Assembly: GCA_027924645.1 (NCBI GenBank)
Contig: BSBN01000829.1
Location: forward strand, 186,001-250,000
DNA: 64,000 nucleotides
DNA from: Cunninghamia lanceolata
Taxonomy: Eukaryota; Streptophyta; Pinopsida; Cupressales; Cupressaceae
Reading direction: 5' to 3'
Below are positions 44,346 through 55,977 of the stretch, one piece after another. How positions within the stretch are numbered: position 1 is the first letter of the stretch; each line of letters begins with the position of its first letter. Position numbers and translations under genes: made by a program. The notes under the pieces are model-generated. The model worked only from the letters and a program-made list of their open reading frames with translations. It was not told the origin of the DNA and made no database searches.

Positions 44346-46914
44346 CAATCAAGGGGATAGAGATGCATAGGAGAGTGTTCTACTTCAAACTTGAGGGTTG
44401 CTCCTCCTATTTAGTTCATCATGGAGCTATAGCTGTTACAATAAAAGGTATAGACATTAGCATATAGAAATTACATTATAAAAAGTGAAAAATTTAACAA
44501 AGTAATCACTTACCACTGCCAGATAATCTCTCTCCTCATTTTCCATAGTAGAAAGATCAGGCTATGGCATTGTAATGTCCTATAGAAAGCATCCAGATAG
44601 AATTAAACTTCAAATCAATAATCATTTAATTTTTCAATAATAAACAACTATAACAATGAATCTAATTTAAAGTTTACTAATTTGCCTCATACCCCCATCA
44701 AAGGCATGGAGCTATCAATTGCGGAAGACACACCATGCTCCATTGCCATACGAACATTAGGAAGTGTCTCTGCCTACGTCATCTAAAAATAAAACAACAT
44801 TATTCAATTATGAAAACTAGAATAGTGATGTAGGTCATGGATCCTAACATACACACATGTTCACCTAAACATGGAAGTACACACAATAAAGCACACAAGT
44901 CACATGCATATATACAAATTAGATGAAGATACAATGCCTACTTATTGAACTCTTTATCCAATAAGTCATCCTTATCCCAATCATGGTCATATGAGGATTC
45001 ATGACTATTGTGTGGTATAAGGGTCAACAAAGGAGGGACCATAGTAGCATCAAGAGAAGTAGAAATGGGACATTATTTAGATGCAACAAGATCAATGCCC
45101 TATTGAATATCTATAGAAGGAATGATGGTCACTGAATGAGTGAATATTACTGATAACATGTGAAAATAAACAATTAAGTCAAAGAGACACCCACCAACTA
45201 CATGGGTTGATGGCTCAGGTAGAGAATATTCAATTAGAGAGATAGTAGATGTAGAAGAAGTCAGAGAGGGAGTGAAGGTGTTAGTATAGGTTTAGGTTGG
45301 TGGTAAGGTGGGGTAGGGTAGTGCTCAAATTTTTGTTTGTTTGGTAGTGATGGAGGTAAGACAATGCCTAAGCTAGAGGGTTTTAATATGTCAGGAAATG
45401 ATTTGTGACGGGATTGAGGGGGAGAACAAGTGATAAAAGAATGACACTAGATATCACACAAACATTAGGTATGTTTATGGGTTTATGGGAAGGAGGAATA
45501 TCAAGAGTTGAATAATAGGAGGGAGGAAAGATAGGACAAGAAAAACCTTATTTTAAAATTTTCTTATCATTTCCTTTATCTTGAGGTTTGTCAGGGGGTG
45601 GGTTAGAAGCAATCTGGGTCTAGGACATCTGGTAGGGGTAGATTAGGAAATAGGCAGGGTAGATATGGGTTGGTTAGTAGGTTAGGTGTAGTGTTGGGGA
45701 AGTTTCTTAGGCCTACTTTTAGAAGTGGATGGGGAAAGGTCCTACAATTTTTCTTTTACTTTATCTTGGAGGGGTGTTAGAGGGGAGATAGAAGTCAATG
45801 AGGAAGGTGAAGTAGTAATAGGTTGATATATGGTGGGGAAGATAGGGTCATAACTAGTGGAGTAGGTGAAGTAATAGAAAGAGGTTGTGGGGTGGGGGAG
45901 CACTGCATTTAGAGGCATAAGATAGGTAAAGGTGAAAGAGGGAATTGGTATGAGGTTGAGGTGGACCAGAAGGGGTTGACAAAAAATAATCTAAGGAGAT
46001 TTATCTTAAGGTAACAACTAGTTGGTATGGGCTATGAGAAATGGTGAAGACATGACCATGATGGGGAATTTAAGGCACTAGTGGATGATAGTTCAAGGAC
46101 AACCCACATTGCAATGAGCCAAGGATGACCTAAGAGAATAGATAGTGGTCTAAGGTGGGGATGATATGACATGAGACATCTAGGCATTTAGGTCCTACCT
46201 AGATTAGTAGGGCGAGGGAGCCAAAAGTAGGTATAGAAGTGTCATTATGTGTACACTAGGAGATATCTGAGGGTGATAAGAATCTCTTTTCAACCTAGTG
46301 ATGTATAAGTGTTCCTCTATAACTACATTAATAAGGCTCAAAAGATCCATCTTGATTCAACTATCATTTTATAGTGTATTTGTGCCTCAATCTACAAAGG
46401 ATCGTTATAATCATCAGTAGGCACATTGTCAAGCAAGAAGGTGATGGCAGGTGTAGGAGTGGGTTCAACAATGAAATTATAACATTGAATGTCTAATGTG
46501 CCTATCATCTCAAAGAATATAGTAGTATTATAGGAAGGGTCCTCATTAGACTTAGCTGGGTTAGATGTAGGATCAAAAGAGGGATGGAAGAAATTGAGGC
46601 AATAGGATTGACATAGTTTGTAGAGGAATGGATTAGTGTAGATTTGAAGATTTTGATTATGGGTTACTTGCTACCCCCATAATTAATACCTAAAACCTAG
46701 ATGATGTTGGAGTCAATCATATGCTATATAAGATATCATAGGCTCGTGCTCCTCTCTGGTGTCTTGTTTTGGGGCATGGTGATACTAGAAAAAACCTTTG
46801 GGATCATATGTCTTAAAAGGGGAAGATTTGTTTCAAGGGGTCTAATTGGTGGTAATTGGATGACTTTATTAGAGAGAATTTGTCAAAGAATAGTGTGGAG
46901 GGGATCAACAAGCT

Positions 46915-47003
46915 TTGGTAGACATGTATAGAAAATGTGTAGCATAAACAAGGCAGTGAGCTGTTTGAAAATATGCCTCAAAGAAATGTGGTCTCATGGT
47001 GAT
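46915..47003 (+). pseudogene. PPR protein gene fragment
   Basis: In a first frame: L-V-D-M-Y-R-K-C-V-A; after a one-base shift: G-S-E-L-F-E-N-M-P-Q-R-N-V-V-S-W. That succession is the hallmark of a plant-type pentatricopeptide repeat (organelle RNA-binding) protein. Only about one repeat is left. It lies in an intron of the minus-strand gene. Confidence 0.75.
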
Positions 47004-47072
47004 GTCCTTGTCTATGCATTTTCTTGTCATGACATTCCATGAGACCACATTTCTTTGAGGCATTTTTTCAAA
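46964..47072. repeat. 36 bp inverted repeat made of two PPR fragments
   Basis: Arm 46964-46999 and arm 47037-47072 are reverse complements with one mismatch, with a 37 nt loop. The right arm, read on the minus strand, encodes F-E-K-M-P-Q-R-N-V-V-S-W-N-V-M-T, again PPR. A transcript through it would fold into a strong hairpin. Confidence 0.9.
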
Positions 47073-48665
47073 AAACTATATTGTAATTGAAATTTTGTCA
47101 TCTATCAACATCTAGTTATTAGTTATGCAATGTGTAGTAATGCTTTAGGTTTGAAAGATGTGCAATGCAATGTAATCAATGATATGAATATAAACTACAA
47201 AAATCTAGTAAGTACAATTCATTAGTTAAACTCTATTTTATTACCTAAGTGAATCTTTGAACTCCACGTCCACTGGGAGGTGTTGCCGTGAAATCTCAAA
47301 GATTAACCTATTCAACATCCAAAATCAGATATTATAATACCATTCATATAACAATGCTATTCACATGTAATATTTATAATTGTTTACTAGTTACATACCT
47401 CGGTAGTACTTGTCATAGTGTAATACAGAGGTGGAGAACCACTGAAAACTGAATGAATGCTATGACCCTATAATTTTATTACAATCATTAAACTAAATTA
47501 GTTAATCTTGCATTTCAAAAATAAAATTTAATAAATTAAATTCAATGAACTTGCTAACATTTACCTGAGTATTAAGGCCAGAAGTCTCACTTAGGAGGGC
47601 ATCTATCATCACCATTTGCTTAGCTATAGATGTAGCCTGTGTATCTACATCCTAACTATGCATGGGGTCATAACCATAAGATGACTCACAAGCCTGACAA
47701 GTATGGGGTGGAACCCTACTCCTTGAAGTCTCCCTTGGCCCACACTGTGCTATAGGATTGACATGCTCTATGATGCTCTAGGTCAAGGAACTAATGGACT
47801 ATATTATCTAGACCTCAGCACTCTCCTTCACAATGGAAGGGATAGACACATGCTCATGGGCTGGTCTGACGAGTGCTCATCTAACTAGCTACTATGGGTC
47901 AACATGTGGCCCTAGTCTATCATGTGCTGATCCCCTACCTCTATAGTAGAAGTCCCGCATATCAAAATAGTTTGGCACTTTATTGAGGACAAACTCATAG
48001 TAGAGTTTCCTCAAAAAGTATTGTGAGACCTCATTATTGTTGCGTGGAGGATGGTTAAAAACCATCCACCACCTCTGCCCAAAATGATCTTTTATCACTT
48101 GGTTGCTGCACCAATGGATAAGGAACCTCTTGGATTTAAGGGGTAGAGGTTGATTTGTCTGTGGGTCTGTGAAAAGGGAACACAAGTCAAATTTTGTATT
48201 TTTTTTTCATTTTTGACTTGTTCATAGGATAACTTATCTGCATAGAACTCTGTAAACTCTCTCCTCTTATCTAACCAACTAGAGATTTGCTTTCTAATTG
48301 AATCTACATTTGATAACATAGATTCAAGAGATTGAGCAAGTGCAGCTCTATGCGAGGTTGAAGTTATAGGATCTTTCAACATTGCAATTATGTCAATTTT
48401 TTTTTTAATTTGCACCATTAATTTTTTTGGTTCTAGGGGCATATTGAGGAATGAATGGAGGTGTTTGTTGTTGGGGTTGTTCTTCAGTAGGTATTTGCTA
48501 TTTAGGTGATGGAGGATTTTGAGGATTTTTAGGAGGAGGAGGAGGTGCATTATCAATTCCTCTAAATTAAACAAATTTACATAAAAAACCACTTAAACCT
48601 ACCTATTTAGTAACAAATTCACACAAAAAAACAATCAGAACTTACTCCTTTAGCCTCCCTGACAT

Positions 48666-48929
48666 TGTGGCAACATTTTGATGACGAATTGGTGAAAATT
48701 TGGTGACAATATGACCTCCAATAACACGAGTGTGCTCTCCCTTGTTTGCAGGCTACGAGTTTGAACAAAATAGTTTGCAAGAATGACCAAAATCTTGCTT
48801 TTTTATACTAAAATATAACATGCTTGCATTATTGCTTATAATTTATTTTTTAAATTTTGGCCACTTTTTGGCCCCCCAACTTATTGCACCTGCCCCTTAG
48901 ATTTTTGGCATGATCATACCCACCCTTCA
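48666..48929. promoter_or_regulatory. Spacer between two divergent genes
   Basis: About 260 bp separates the ATG of the minus-strand gene (48665) from the first recognisable codons of the plus-strand W-S-D gene. It is AT-rich (TTTATACTAAAATATAACATG). It could hold a shared promoter or an upstream intron of the plus-strand gene; the sequence does not decide. Confidence 0.3.
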
Positions 48930-49650
48930 TCAAATATTAGAGTTGTTCGCAAACAACAGATTGGGCCAAATACTTATGAACTGGATATAAAACATTAGTT
49001 AGACATAACACAATAGGAGATGTATGTGATATTTTGTAATGTAAATCCTCATCTAAAGATTTGGCAAACAATATTTGAAATGTTAAGGCCACATTATGTG
49101 AAGGCAAACCAAGTTTTTGAAACTTGTTGTTGTCGTTATCATATTGAATTTGATCTTACTATCGGGTGTTTTGAAATATCAGAGAAGAAAGTGATGGTAT
49201 TAAAAACACACCTCCTAAATGGGTAAGTGAGTTCATAGAATCCATCTTATGTGATAAATCTAATGACGATGTAGATGGTGTAATGAAATGCATAAAAGGA
49301 CTTTGTGAAACATGTGGAGATTTGGCTAAAATGCCTTTGAGAAATGAAGATAATGACATGATGAAGGTGGTAAATTGCAACAGTTACAAGTACATAAAGA
49401 ATGAAACAAAATTTGGGAAAGAATCCACAAGGTTAGATTACATAGAAGAGGAACTACCTACTGGAACATTTATGGAAAATTTTTGTAAATTGATACAACC
49501 ATACATACATCATCCATTTTTTTCTAAGTGGCAAGCAAAACAATTTCAATTGTTCAGAGATACTTTCTCACTTGGAATAGTTTTATCAATAGTAGACTTT
49601 GCAGAAAATCACTCTTTTACCCATCAAAAGGAGATTCAAACACAATATTA
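48930..49650 (+). pseudogene. W-S-D/GHGKG-family gene, 5' part (unknown function)
   Basis: Frames with stops and one shift near 49180 read: N-I-R-V-V-R-K-Q-Q-I-G-P-N-T-Y, L-R-P-H-Y-V-K, E-T-C-C-C-R-Y-H-I-E-F, then (49199 on, open) C-I-K-G-L-C-E-T-C-G-D-L-A, S-T-R-L-D-Y-I-E-E-E-L-P, F-F-S-K-W-Q-A-K-Q-F and I-V-D-F-A-E-N-H-S-F-T-H-Q-K-E-I-Q. I believe this is an uncharacterised multi-copy family seen in plants, but I cannot name it. The Cys/His clusters could bind zinc, and the D of D-F-A-E-N could be a first catalytic acid (inference). Split by element C at 49650. Confidence 0.6.
49644..49650 (+). repeat. Candidate target-site duplication of element C (AATATTA)
   Basis: AATATTA is found directly left of element C and again at 55978-55984, one base beyond its right end. 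Confidence 0.6.
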
Positions 49651-50500
49651 TGATGAAGGGGGTAAATCATAAAACACACAACAACAAAAATTGCACACAG
49701 AAAATAAAACTTTCTTTATTGATTTGGACAACTTATTACATTACAAAAGCTCAAATACAATTAGAGGAATCAACCCTCCATAGGCTACAACACATTACAG
49801 TTTCCTCTCACAAGACTCTAGAATCATCTGTCGTCTGTAACCCCAAATCTACTAGGGTTTCTATTTTCCTGCCTATTCTTGACTCTACACTTTCCCCCTT
49901 AACTATACTACTACCCAGGGTTCCCAAAAATGGTTATTAATAGCCTTTTTGGTAACCAATAACCTAATTTCAAAATTTGCATCTCCCTCCAAAAATAGGT
50001 CAACTTCTAGGAGGCATAACTTTTGATCCGGATGTTCGATTGATGAACTATTTTATGCATCAAAAATCTCGTGGAGTGCTCTACACGTTAAGAACCCACT
50101 CTGCTAGTTCTGGCCATTTTTGGGCCCATATAGGGCTGTTTAGTGCCTCAAACCTGAGTTTGAATAATTTTCAGGCATTTTTTGGGAAACAAAAACTTTA
50201 ATATCTTTCATCTCAGAAATGATATTTACGTGATTCCTTTGCCAAAGGTCTTATTTTCAGTTACGAAGCTTCCTGTAAATTTTCACTTCAATCCGTGCCC
50301 AAATGCAAACTTTCCTAAAATAGCAAGTTGCTATTTTTAGCAGTTTGGAAAAACTAAAAGCTCTACATCATTATTCAAGCGATTATGGAACCATAACCAC
50401 ACATTTTGAAAAGAAATGGAAATAACATCAACAATTTTGAAACACATCTTTTTTTGGGTGATGTAAGATTGCCCTTACACCACTGAATGCTCCTGCATTA
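49651..50500 (-). repeat. 3' LTR of gypsy element C
   Basis: Plus-strand TGATGAAGGGGG...CTCCTGCATTA, about 850 bp, matched by 55151-55976. Its 50001-50379 block aligns with the LTR of copia element F. The polypurine-like GGGTGTCTAA lies just outside at about 50500-50512. Confidence 0.9.
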
Positions 50501-50696
50501 GACACCCAGGGTAATTTGAGAAGTGATCCTATCACATCTCAGGTGTTTGTGTGAGGAAACCCAAATGGTCAACCTCTGCCTTAGACAACCAAGAAGAATC
50601 TTCAATAGGCCTTCCTTTCCATTTCACTAGATATTCTTCATATTGCCTATTTTGAGTACTTCTTCCCACATGGCTATCCAAGATCTCTTCTATCTC

Positions 50697-52070
50697 CTAT
50701 ATTGAAGTAGATGCTAGAATACTCCACTTTTCTTCTGTTGGTCCATCCTTTGTTCCACCTTCATGATATTCTAATAAATCAGCAATGTTGCAAATAGGGG
50801 AAATGTTGATCCCACTTGGCAGCTCCACCTCATATGCATTTCCTGAATCATGTTTCTTCAAAATTCTGCATGGTCCAAATTTCTTTATTTTTAGCTTATT
50901 GTATGTTCCAATTAGGAACCTTTCTTTTCTCAAGTGAACCATGACTTCATCTCCTACCAGGAATTCCTTATATTGCCTCTTCTGATCCACCTTAGCCTTG
51001 TACTGAATATTCATCTTATTAATATTCTTTTTCACCTCTTCATGCAAATTCTTCATGTGTTCTGCAAAGTCTTCAGCCTCAACACCCTTCTTTTCTCCTT
51101 TGTCTAGATTCCTTAACTATGAAGCATTTCTTGGACTATTCCCATATATAATCTGGAATGGTGATTTACCAGTACTCCTATTGATAGAATTGTTGTAAGA
51201 AAATTCTGCCTATGGTAAAATAAAATCCCATCCCTTGGCGTTCTCTCCTATTAAGCATCGTAGCAAGTTACCCAAACTCCTATTCACCACTTCAGTCTAT
51301 CCATCAGTCTGTGGATGGTGTGCAGAACTAAACTTGAAATTTGTCTTCAACTTCTTCCACAATGTCCTCTAGAAATAACCAACAAACTTGGTATCTCGAT
51401 CTGAAACTATGCTCTTTGGTAGACCGTGTAATCTTACCACCTCCCTGAAAAATAACTTTGCAATATGAATAACATCATTAGTCTTCCTGCAAGGAATAAA
51501 ATGTGCCATCTTCGAGAATCTGTCCACAACCACAAAAATGGAATCATGTCCTCTCTATGTCCTTGGTAAACCAAGAAAAAAATCTATACTGATATCATCC
51601 CATGGCTTCTCTGGTATAGGTAATGGCTAATATAGCCCTATATTCTGACTTGTTCCTTTTTCCATCTGACACACTCTGCAACTCTACACAAATTTCCTCA
51701 CATCCTGCTGCAACTGTGGCCAATAATAATTTTCACCAACAATAGCAATGGTCTTATCTTGACCAAAGTGTCCAGCCAATCCTCCACTATGCTTCTCCTT
51801 AATCAGGTTCTCTCTCATGGAACTCCTTGGAATGCACAATTAGCTTCCTCTAAACATGCCATCTTGGATTATGAAATCCAACCATTTTTTCCTACCCAAA
51901 GTAATAGGTTCCAAACAAGCTTTCCAGGCCTCTGCAAAATCTAGATCTTCAGGATACAAACTTTTGAGCTCATCAAACCCAACAACCTTTATCTTTATTT
52001 CTATTAACAATTTTTTCCTTCTACTCAAGGCATCTGTAACTCTGTTGGACTTCCCACTCCTGTGCTTCAA
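50697..52070 (-). pseudogene. Integrase of element C
   Basis: Starting from K-H-R-S-G-K-S-N-R-V-T-D-A-L-S-R-R (end of RNase H), the zinc region has H-S-G-G-L-A-G-H-F-G and C-R-V-C-Q. The core has [15 protein letters not shown] and a T-E-V-V-N-R segment carrying the E. The open frame 51056-50697 holds the C-terminal domain (V-G-D-E-V-M-V-H-L-R-K-E-R-F, K-K-F-G-P-C-R-I-L-K-K, I-A-D-L-L-E-Y-H-E-G-G). Stops break the middle part. Confidence 0.88.
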
Positions 52071-52079
52071 AAAAAAGTA

Positions 52080-53340
52080 TAGCTCTACAAAAACTCAACC
52101 CATTTTAAGTGCCTCTGGTTCAACTTTCCTTGACTATTAAGATAATGCGAATCCTGATGATTAGTATATAAAACAAACTCCTTACAAATAATGTCTCCAT
52201 TTCTTCAAAGCCTAAACTATTGCATAAAACTCCTGATCATAAACATAATACTTTTTCTTGGCATCATTAAGCTTCTCACTAAAATAAGCAATGGGCTTAC
52301 CTTCTTGGCTCAAAACAACTCCTATAGCACTGCCACTAGCATCACAATCTACCTGAAATACCTTATTGAAATCTGGAAGTGCCAAAATAGGTTGCTCTGT
52401 GACTTTCTGCTTTAATGTATTAAGGCTTTTATCTACTCCTTTAGTCCATCTAAACTCTTTTCTATCCCCTCTCATTATCTCAGTTAGGGGTGCACAAATG
52501 CTACTAAAATTCGTGATAAACTTTCTATAAAAACTTGCCAAACCATGAAAAGATCTTACCTTGGAAGCACTCCTTGGTGTAGGCCATTCAATGATAGCCC
52601 TCACCTTCTCTGGGTCCATCTTAAGACCTTGCTCTGAGACAACAAATCCTAGGTATACCAACTCCTTTGCAAAACTACATTTCTTCAGATTGATCAACAA
52701 CTTCTCCTCCCTCAGCTTCTCAAAAACTCTTCTAATATGCATCATATGCTCATCCCAAGTGTTACTAAAAATCAAAATATCATCTAAATAAACAATTAAA
52801 AAACTTCCCAAAAATTCTTTCAATACCTTGTTCATGAGCCGCATGAATGTGCTCGATCCATTGGTTAGCCCAAATGGCATGACTAACCACTCATACAAAC
52901 CTTCCTTTGTCTTGAAGGCTATCTTCCACTTGTCTCCTTCTTTGATATGTCCATCTGGTGATACCCACTCTTCAGGTCAACCTTTGTGAAGTACTTGGCT
53001 CCACTGAAACAGTCCATTAAATGTCATCCATACTGGGTAATGGAAATATGTACTTGATCATGATCTTATTGATGGCTTGAGAGTCTGTACACATTCTCCA
53101 CTCTCCATCTTTCTTTGGTACTAGTACTGTAGGTACCACACATGGACTTAGGCTCTCTCTTATCAATCCCTTCCTCAACAACTCTTGAACTTGTCTGTTC
53201 AACTCTTCACTCTCTGTTGGAGTCATTCTATGGGCTGCCTTATTCAGCAAATTAGCTCCTAGCATCAAATCCATTTGATGACTTATCTTCCTCACTGGTG
53301 GTAAACCTTCTAGTACATTATCAGAGACAATATCTTGAAA
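52080..53340 (-). pseudogene. RT and RNase H of element C
   Basis: Frame 53295-53017 has the RT N-terminal part (L-L-R-K-G-L-I-R-E-S-L-S-P-C, P-K-K-D-G-E-W-R-M-C-T-D). After a frameshift near 53000, frame 52898-52212 has Y-E-W-L-V-M-P-F-G-L-T-N, V-Y-L-D-D-I-L-I-F (box at 52779-52790, both Asp present), G-L-A-S-F-Y-R-K-F-I, and RNase H with Q-V-D-C-D-A-S-G-S-A-I-G and Y-D-Q-E-F-Y-A-I-V. The frameshift falls in the V-D-L-K-S-G-Y-H-Q region, so no active enzyme is expected. Confidence 0.9.
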
Positions 53341-53913
53341 TTATTCCAACATTTCTGAGACTTCTGCTGGTACATCTTCACATTTCTCTTGACTAATCTT
53401 AGGAATCAATGCAAAGCAATGACGCTCATGCTTCATACCCTCCAAAAATTTTCTACCATCTACCAAGCAAATTCTGGCAGTACTACATACCTTTTCTTCC
53501 ACCTCCTTCAAGGGCTTCAACTTATGACAAACTCCATCCTTTGTTAGGGAGTATGTGTTTGCATGGCCATCATGGACAACGCTCCTATCATACTGCCACG
53601 GCCTCCCCAATAAAATTTGACATGCATCCATCGGTATGATGTCACACAACACCTCATCATGGTAGTCACCAAACTTGAACTTTACTAAACACTGCTCATT
53701 GACCAAAGTTCTATGGTCCTTTTGCAACCATGCTATTTGATATGGATGCGGATGCTTTCTTCTTGTCAACTTCAACTTGTCAACTATCTCCTCTAAATTA
53801 AGATTATCAATGTTTCCACTGTCAATAATAATATCACAACACTTGCCTTCACATTTGTACCTTGTGTGGAATAAACTTTTCCTCTGATTGGGTTCTTTCT
53901 CCTCATTCAACAA
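53341..53913 (-). pseudogene. Aspartic protease of element C
   Basis: 190 open codons. I-I-I-D-S-G-N-I-D-N (about 53816-53830) is the catalytic region, followed by L-V-N-E-Q-C-L-V-K-F-K-F-G-D-Y, C-D-I-I-P-M-D-A-C-Q-I-L-L-G-R-P-W-Q-Y-D. It is the domain between gag and RT in plant gypsy polyproteins. It is open throughout and closed by TAA just before RT. Confidence 0.88.
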
Positions 53914-53927
53914 AGTTCTTCTGACAA

Positions 53928-55050
53928 CTAGGGTTTCTCCCCTTTCAACATCTTCAGAGCGCTCAGATTGCGCATCTTGATCGACATGTGCAACTCGTGC
54001 ATTACCTTTAGGTCTTCTATTTGTCCTTCCTTAATGTTGTGGACACTCATATGCTCGATTTTCTTCCTCTCCACATTGGAAACAGGTTCCTCTGAAACCT
54101 CCTCTTCTAGGTCCTTGCCCAAGTCTGCCTCTTCCTCTTCCTCTTTGCTCACCATTGTTCTGGTCACGAGGGTGGTAGGTATTATCTCCTCTCTAATTTT
54201 GATTGGTGCTAGCTTCTTCACTTTTCTTTGAATCTTCATTTTGGCCCTCATAGGGTCTTCCACTAGTCCTTCCGCCTTGACCTCTTCCCCTTTGTTTGCT
54301 GTCAAATCTTTTATTCATCTTCTCTTCTACCTTTAGAGAAAATTGGTATACATCTTCTATGGTGGTCATTCTGACTAGGCTCAGCTCCTCTTAAATACTT
54401 GGCCTTAACCCATTAATGTAACAGGCTACCTTCTCCTTGTTGGCATCTGCATGACCAGTTTTCATAGTAATCTTATAAAACTCTTCTATATACTTCTTAA
54501 CAGACTTGTTGCCTTACTTCAATTCTTGCAGCCTCTTCAACAACTCCATCTCATAGTCCATAGGAATGAATTGCTTCTTTAGTTTCTCCACCATCCGATC
54601 CCATCTGGTGATCTTTCCTTTTCCTCTTCTATTCCTCTCTAACTGGACCTCCTTCCACCAAATACTCGCATGGCCCTTCAATTTTGTTTTTGCAAACTTG
54701 ACCCAATCTATGTCTTCCACATCTTCATACTCAAAATATTCCTCCATGTCATTGATCCAATCAATAAGCTCTTCTAGATTCAAATCTCCAAAATATGTAG
54801 AAACTTCGATCTTGGGCCTCTTTCTAATCTTAGAAATGGCCCTCAACAACCTAAGTTCTGTAGGATCTCCTGCAGCTTCTTGTTCTTCCTCAGATAGCTC
54901 CTCTTCTGCTTCATCCTCGCTTTCTTCTCTTGTTCTTGGCTCAAACCCTCTTCGCAACTCCTCTTACAATGCATCGATTTGTCTTTACAGGGCTCTAAAA
55001 CCCTCTTTTGTCAAAGAATTCCTCCCAATACGATTTCTTTGTGGAGGCAT
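53928..55050 (-). pseudogene. gag of element C
   Basis: ATG at 55050 (M-P-P-Q-R-N-R-I-G) lies about 90 nt after the primer site. Two TAA codons follow, then frame 54957-54514 with an acidic stretch and the capsid core (E-E-L-I-D-W-I-N-D-M-E-E-Y-F, A-S-I-W-W-K-E, W-D-R-M-V-E-K-L). After another TAA: K-K-Y-I-E-E-F-Y-K. The tail is Arg/Gly-rich, and the zinc knuckle reads C-F-Q-C-G-E-E-E-N-R-A-Y-E-C, with its His position replaced. Most stops are TAA at likely former CAA codons. Confidence 0.88.
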
Positions 55051-55137
55051 CTTGATCTCCGTAGCAAACCCACAACCTCAAGTCCTGGTGCAAACTACCT
55101 CACAGTTGGTGATCTATCTACACACTCAAGAACCCTT

Positions 55138-55149
55138 GTTTTTATACCA
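55138..55149 (-). other. Primer binding site of element C (degenerate)
   Basis: The minus strand reads TGGTATAAAAAC next to the 5' LTR; the first six bases match the iMet-type site and the rest has drifted. Confidence 0.6.
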
Positions 55150-55150
55150 C

Positions 55151-55976
55151 TCGATGAAGGGGGTAAATCATAAAACACACAACAACAAAAATTGCACACA
55201 GAAAATAAAACTTTCTTTATTGATTTGGACAACTTATTACATTACAGAAGCTCAAATACAATAAGAGGAATCAACCCTCCACAGGCTACAACACATTACA
55301 GCTTCCTCTCACAAGATTCTAGAATCATCTGCCATCTGTAACCCCAAATATGGTAAGATTTCTATTTTCCCACCTATTCTTGACTCTACACTTTCCCTCT
55401 TAACTCTACTATTTCCTAGGGTTCCCAAAAATGGTTATTAATAGCCTTTTTGGCAGCCAACAACCTAATTTCAAAATTTGCATCTCCCTCCAAAAATAGG
55501 TCAACTTCCGGGAGCCATAACTTTTGATCTGGGTGTCCAATTGATGAACTATTTTATGCGTCAGAAAGCTTGTGGAGTGCTCTACATGCTAAGGACCTGC
55601 TTTGCTAGTTCTAGCCATTTTCAAGCCTGTACAGGGCTATTTTGTGCCTCAAACCTGAGTTTGAATAATTTTCAGATGTTTTTTAGGAAACAAAAACTTT
55701 AATATCTTTCAGATCGCAAATGATCTTTCTTTTCAGTTACAAAGCTTCTTGTAAATTTTCACTTCAATATGTGCCCAAATGCAAACTTTCCTAAAATAGA
55801 AGGTTACTATTTTTAGCAGTTTAGAAAAACTGAAAGTTCTACATCATTATTAAAGCAATTATGGAACCAAAACCAAATTTTTTGAAAAGAAATGGAAAGA
55901 AAATCAATAATTTTGAAACACATCTTTTTTTGGGTGATGCAAGATTGCCCTTACACCACTGGATGCTCCTGCATCA
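55151..55976 (-). repeat. 5' LTR of gypsy element C
   Basis: About 825 bp partner of 49651-50500, ending CTCCTGCATCA on the plus strand. Small deletions relative to its partner (e.g. near 55720) account for the length difference. Confidence 0.9.
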
Positions 55977-55977
55977 T

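Larger units (their letters stand above)
44345..48665 (-). pseudogene. Multi-exon minus-strand gene, unknown family
   Basis: Exon 1 is 48665-48646 (ATG, M-S-G-R-L-K-E, donor GTAAGTTC). Exon 2 is 48561-47565 (acceptor TTTAATTTAG, donor CAG/GTAAATG). Exons 3 (47467-47399) and 4 (47307-47245) have clean AG/GT edges and 23 and 21 codons. A long Ser/Thr/Pro-rich coding stretch lies at about 46680-44942. Further exons are 44782-44693 (30 codons), 44579-44514 (22 codons) and 44432 to about 44350. The small exons are multiples of three and stay in one phase. Exon 2 encodes a proline run, then L-A-Q-S-L-E-S-M-L-S-N-V-D-S-I-R and F-G-Q-R-W-W-M-V-F-N-H-P-P-R, with a frameshift at a poly-A run and another near 48180. 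Most stops are TAG. I recognise no domain. Head to head with the W-S-D gene. Confidence 0.6.
49651..55976 (-). mobile_element. Ty3/gypsy element C, near full length (6.3 kb)
   Basis: LTRs at 49651-50500 and 55151-55976. The minus strand reads primer site, gag, zinc region, protease, RT, RNase H, integrase, 3' LTR. It sits in the W-S-D gene, whose frame continues on both sides. Catalytic boxes are mostly intact, with in-frame stops typical of the window. Lineage within gypsy: chromovirus-like by protease and integrase style, without a chromodomain that I can see. Confidence 0.92.

Noticed and set aside
41972..44352. Minus-strand Ser/Pro/Leu frames recurring with similar sequence
   Set aside because: They are readings of the GA-rich repeat blocks; recurrence reflects DNA tandem duplication, not a protein family.
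46701..46931. 76-codon plus-strand frame upstream of the PPR fragment
   Set aside because: It shows no PPR or other motif and lies opposite the Ser/Pro-rich coding of the minus-strand gene and its intron; probably chance.
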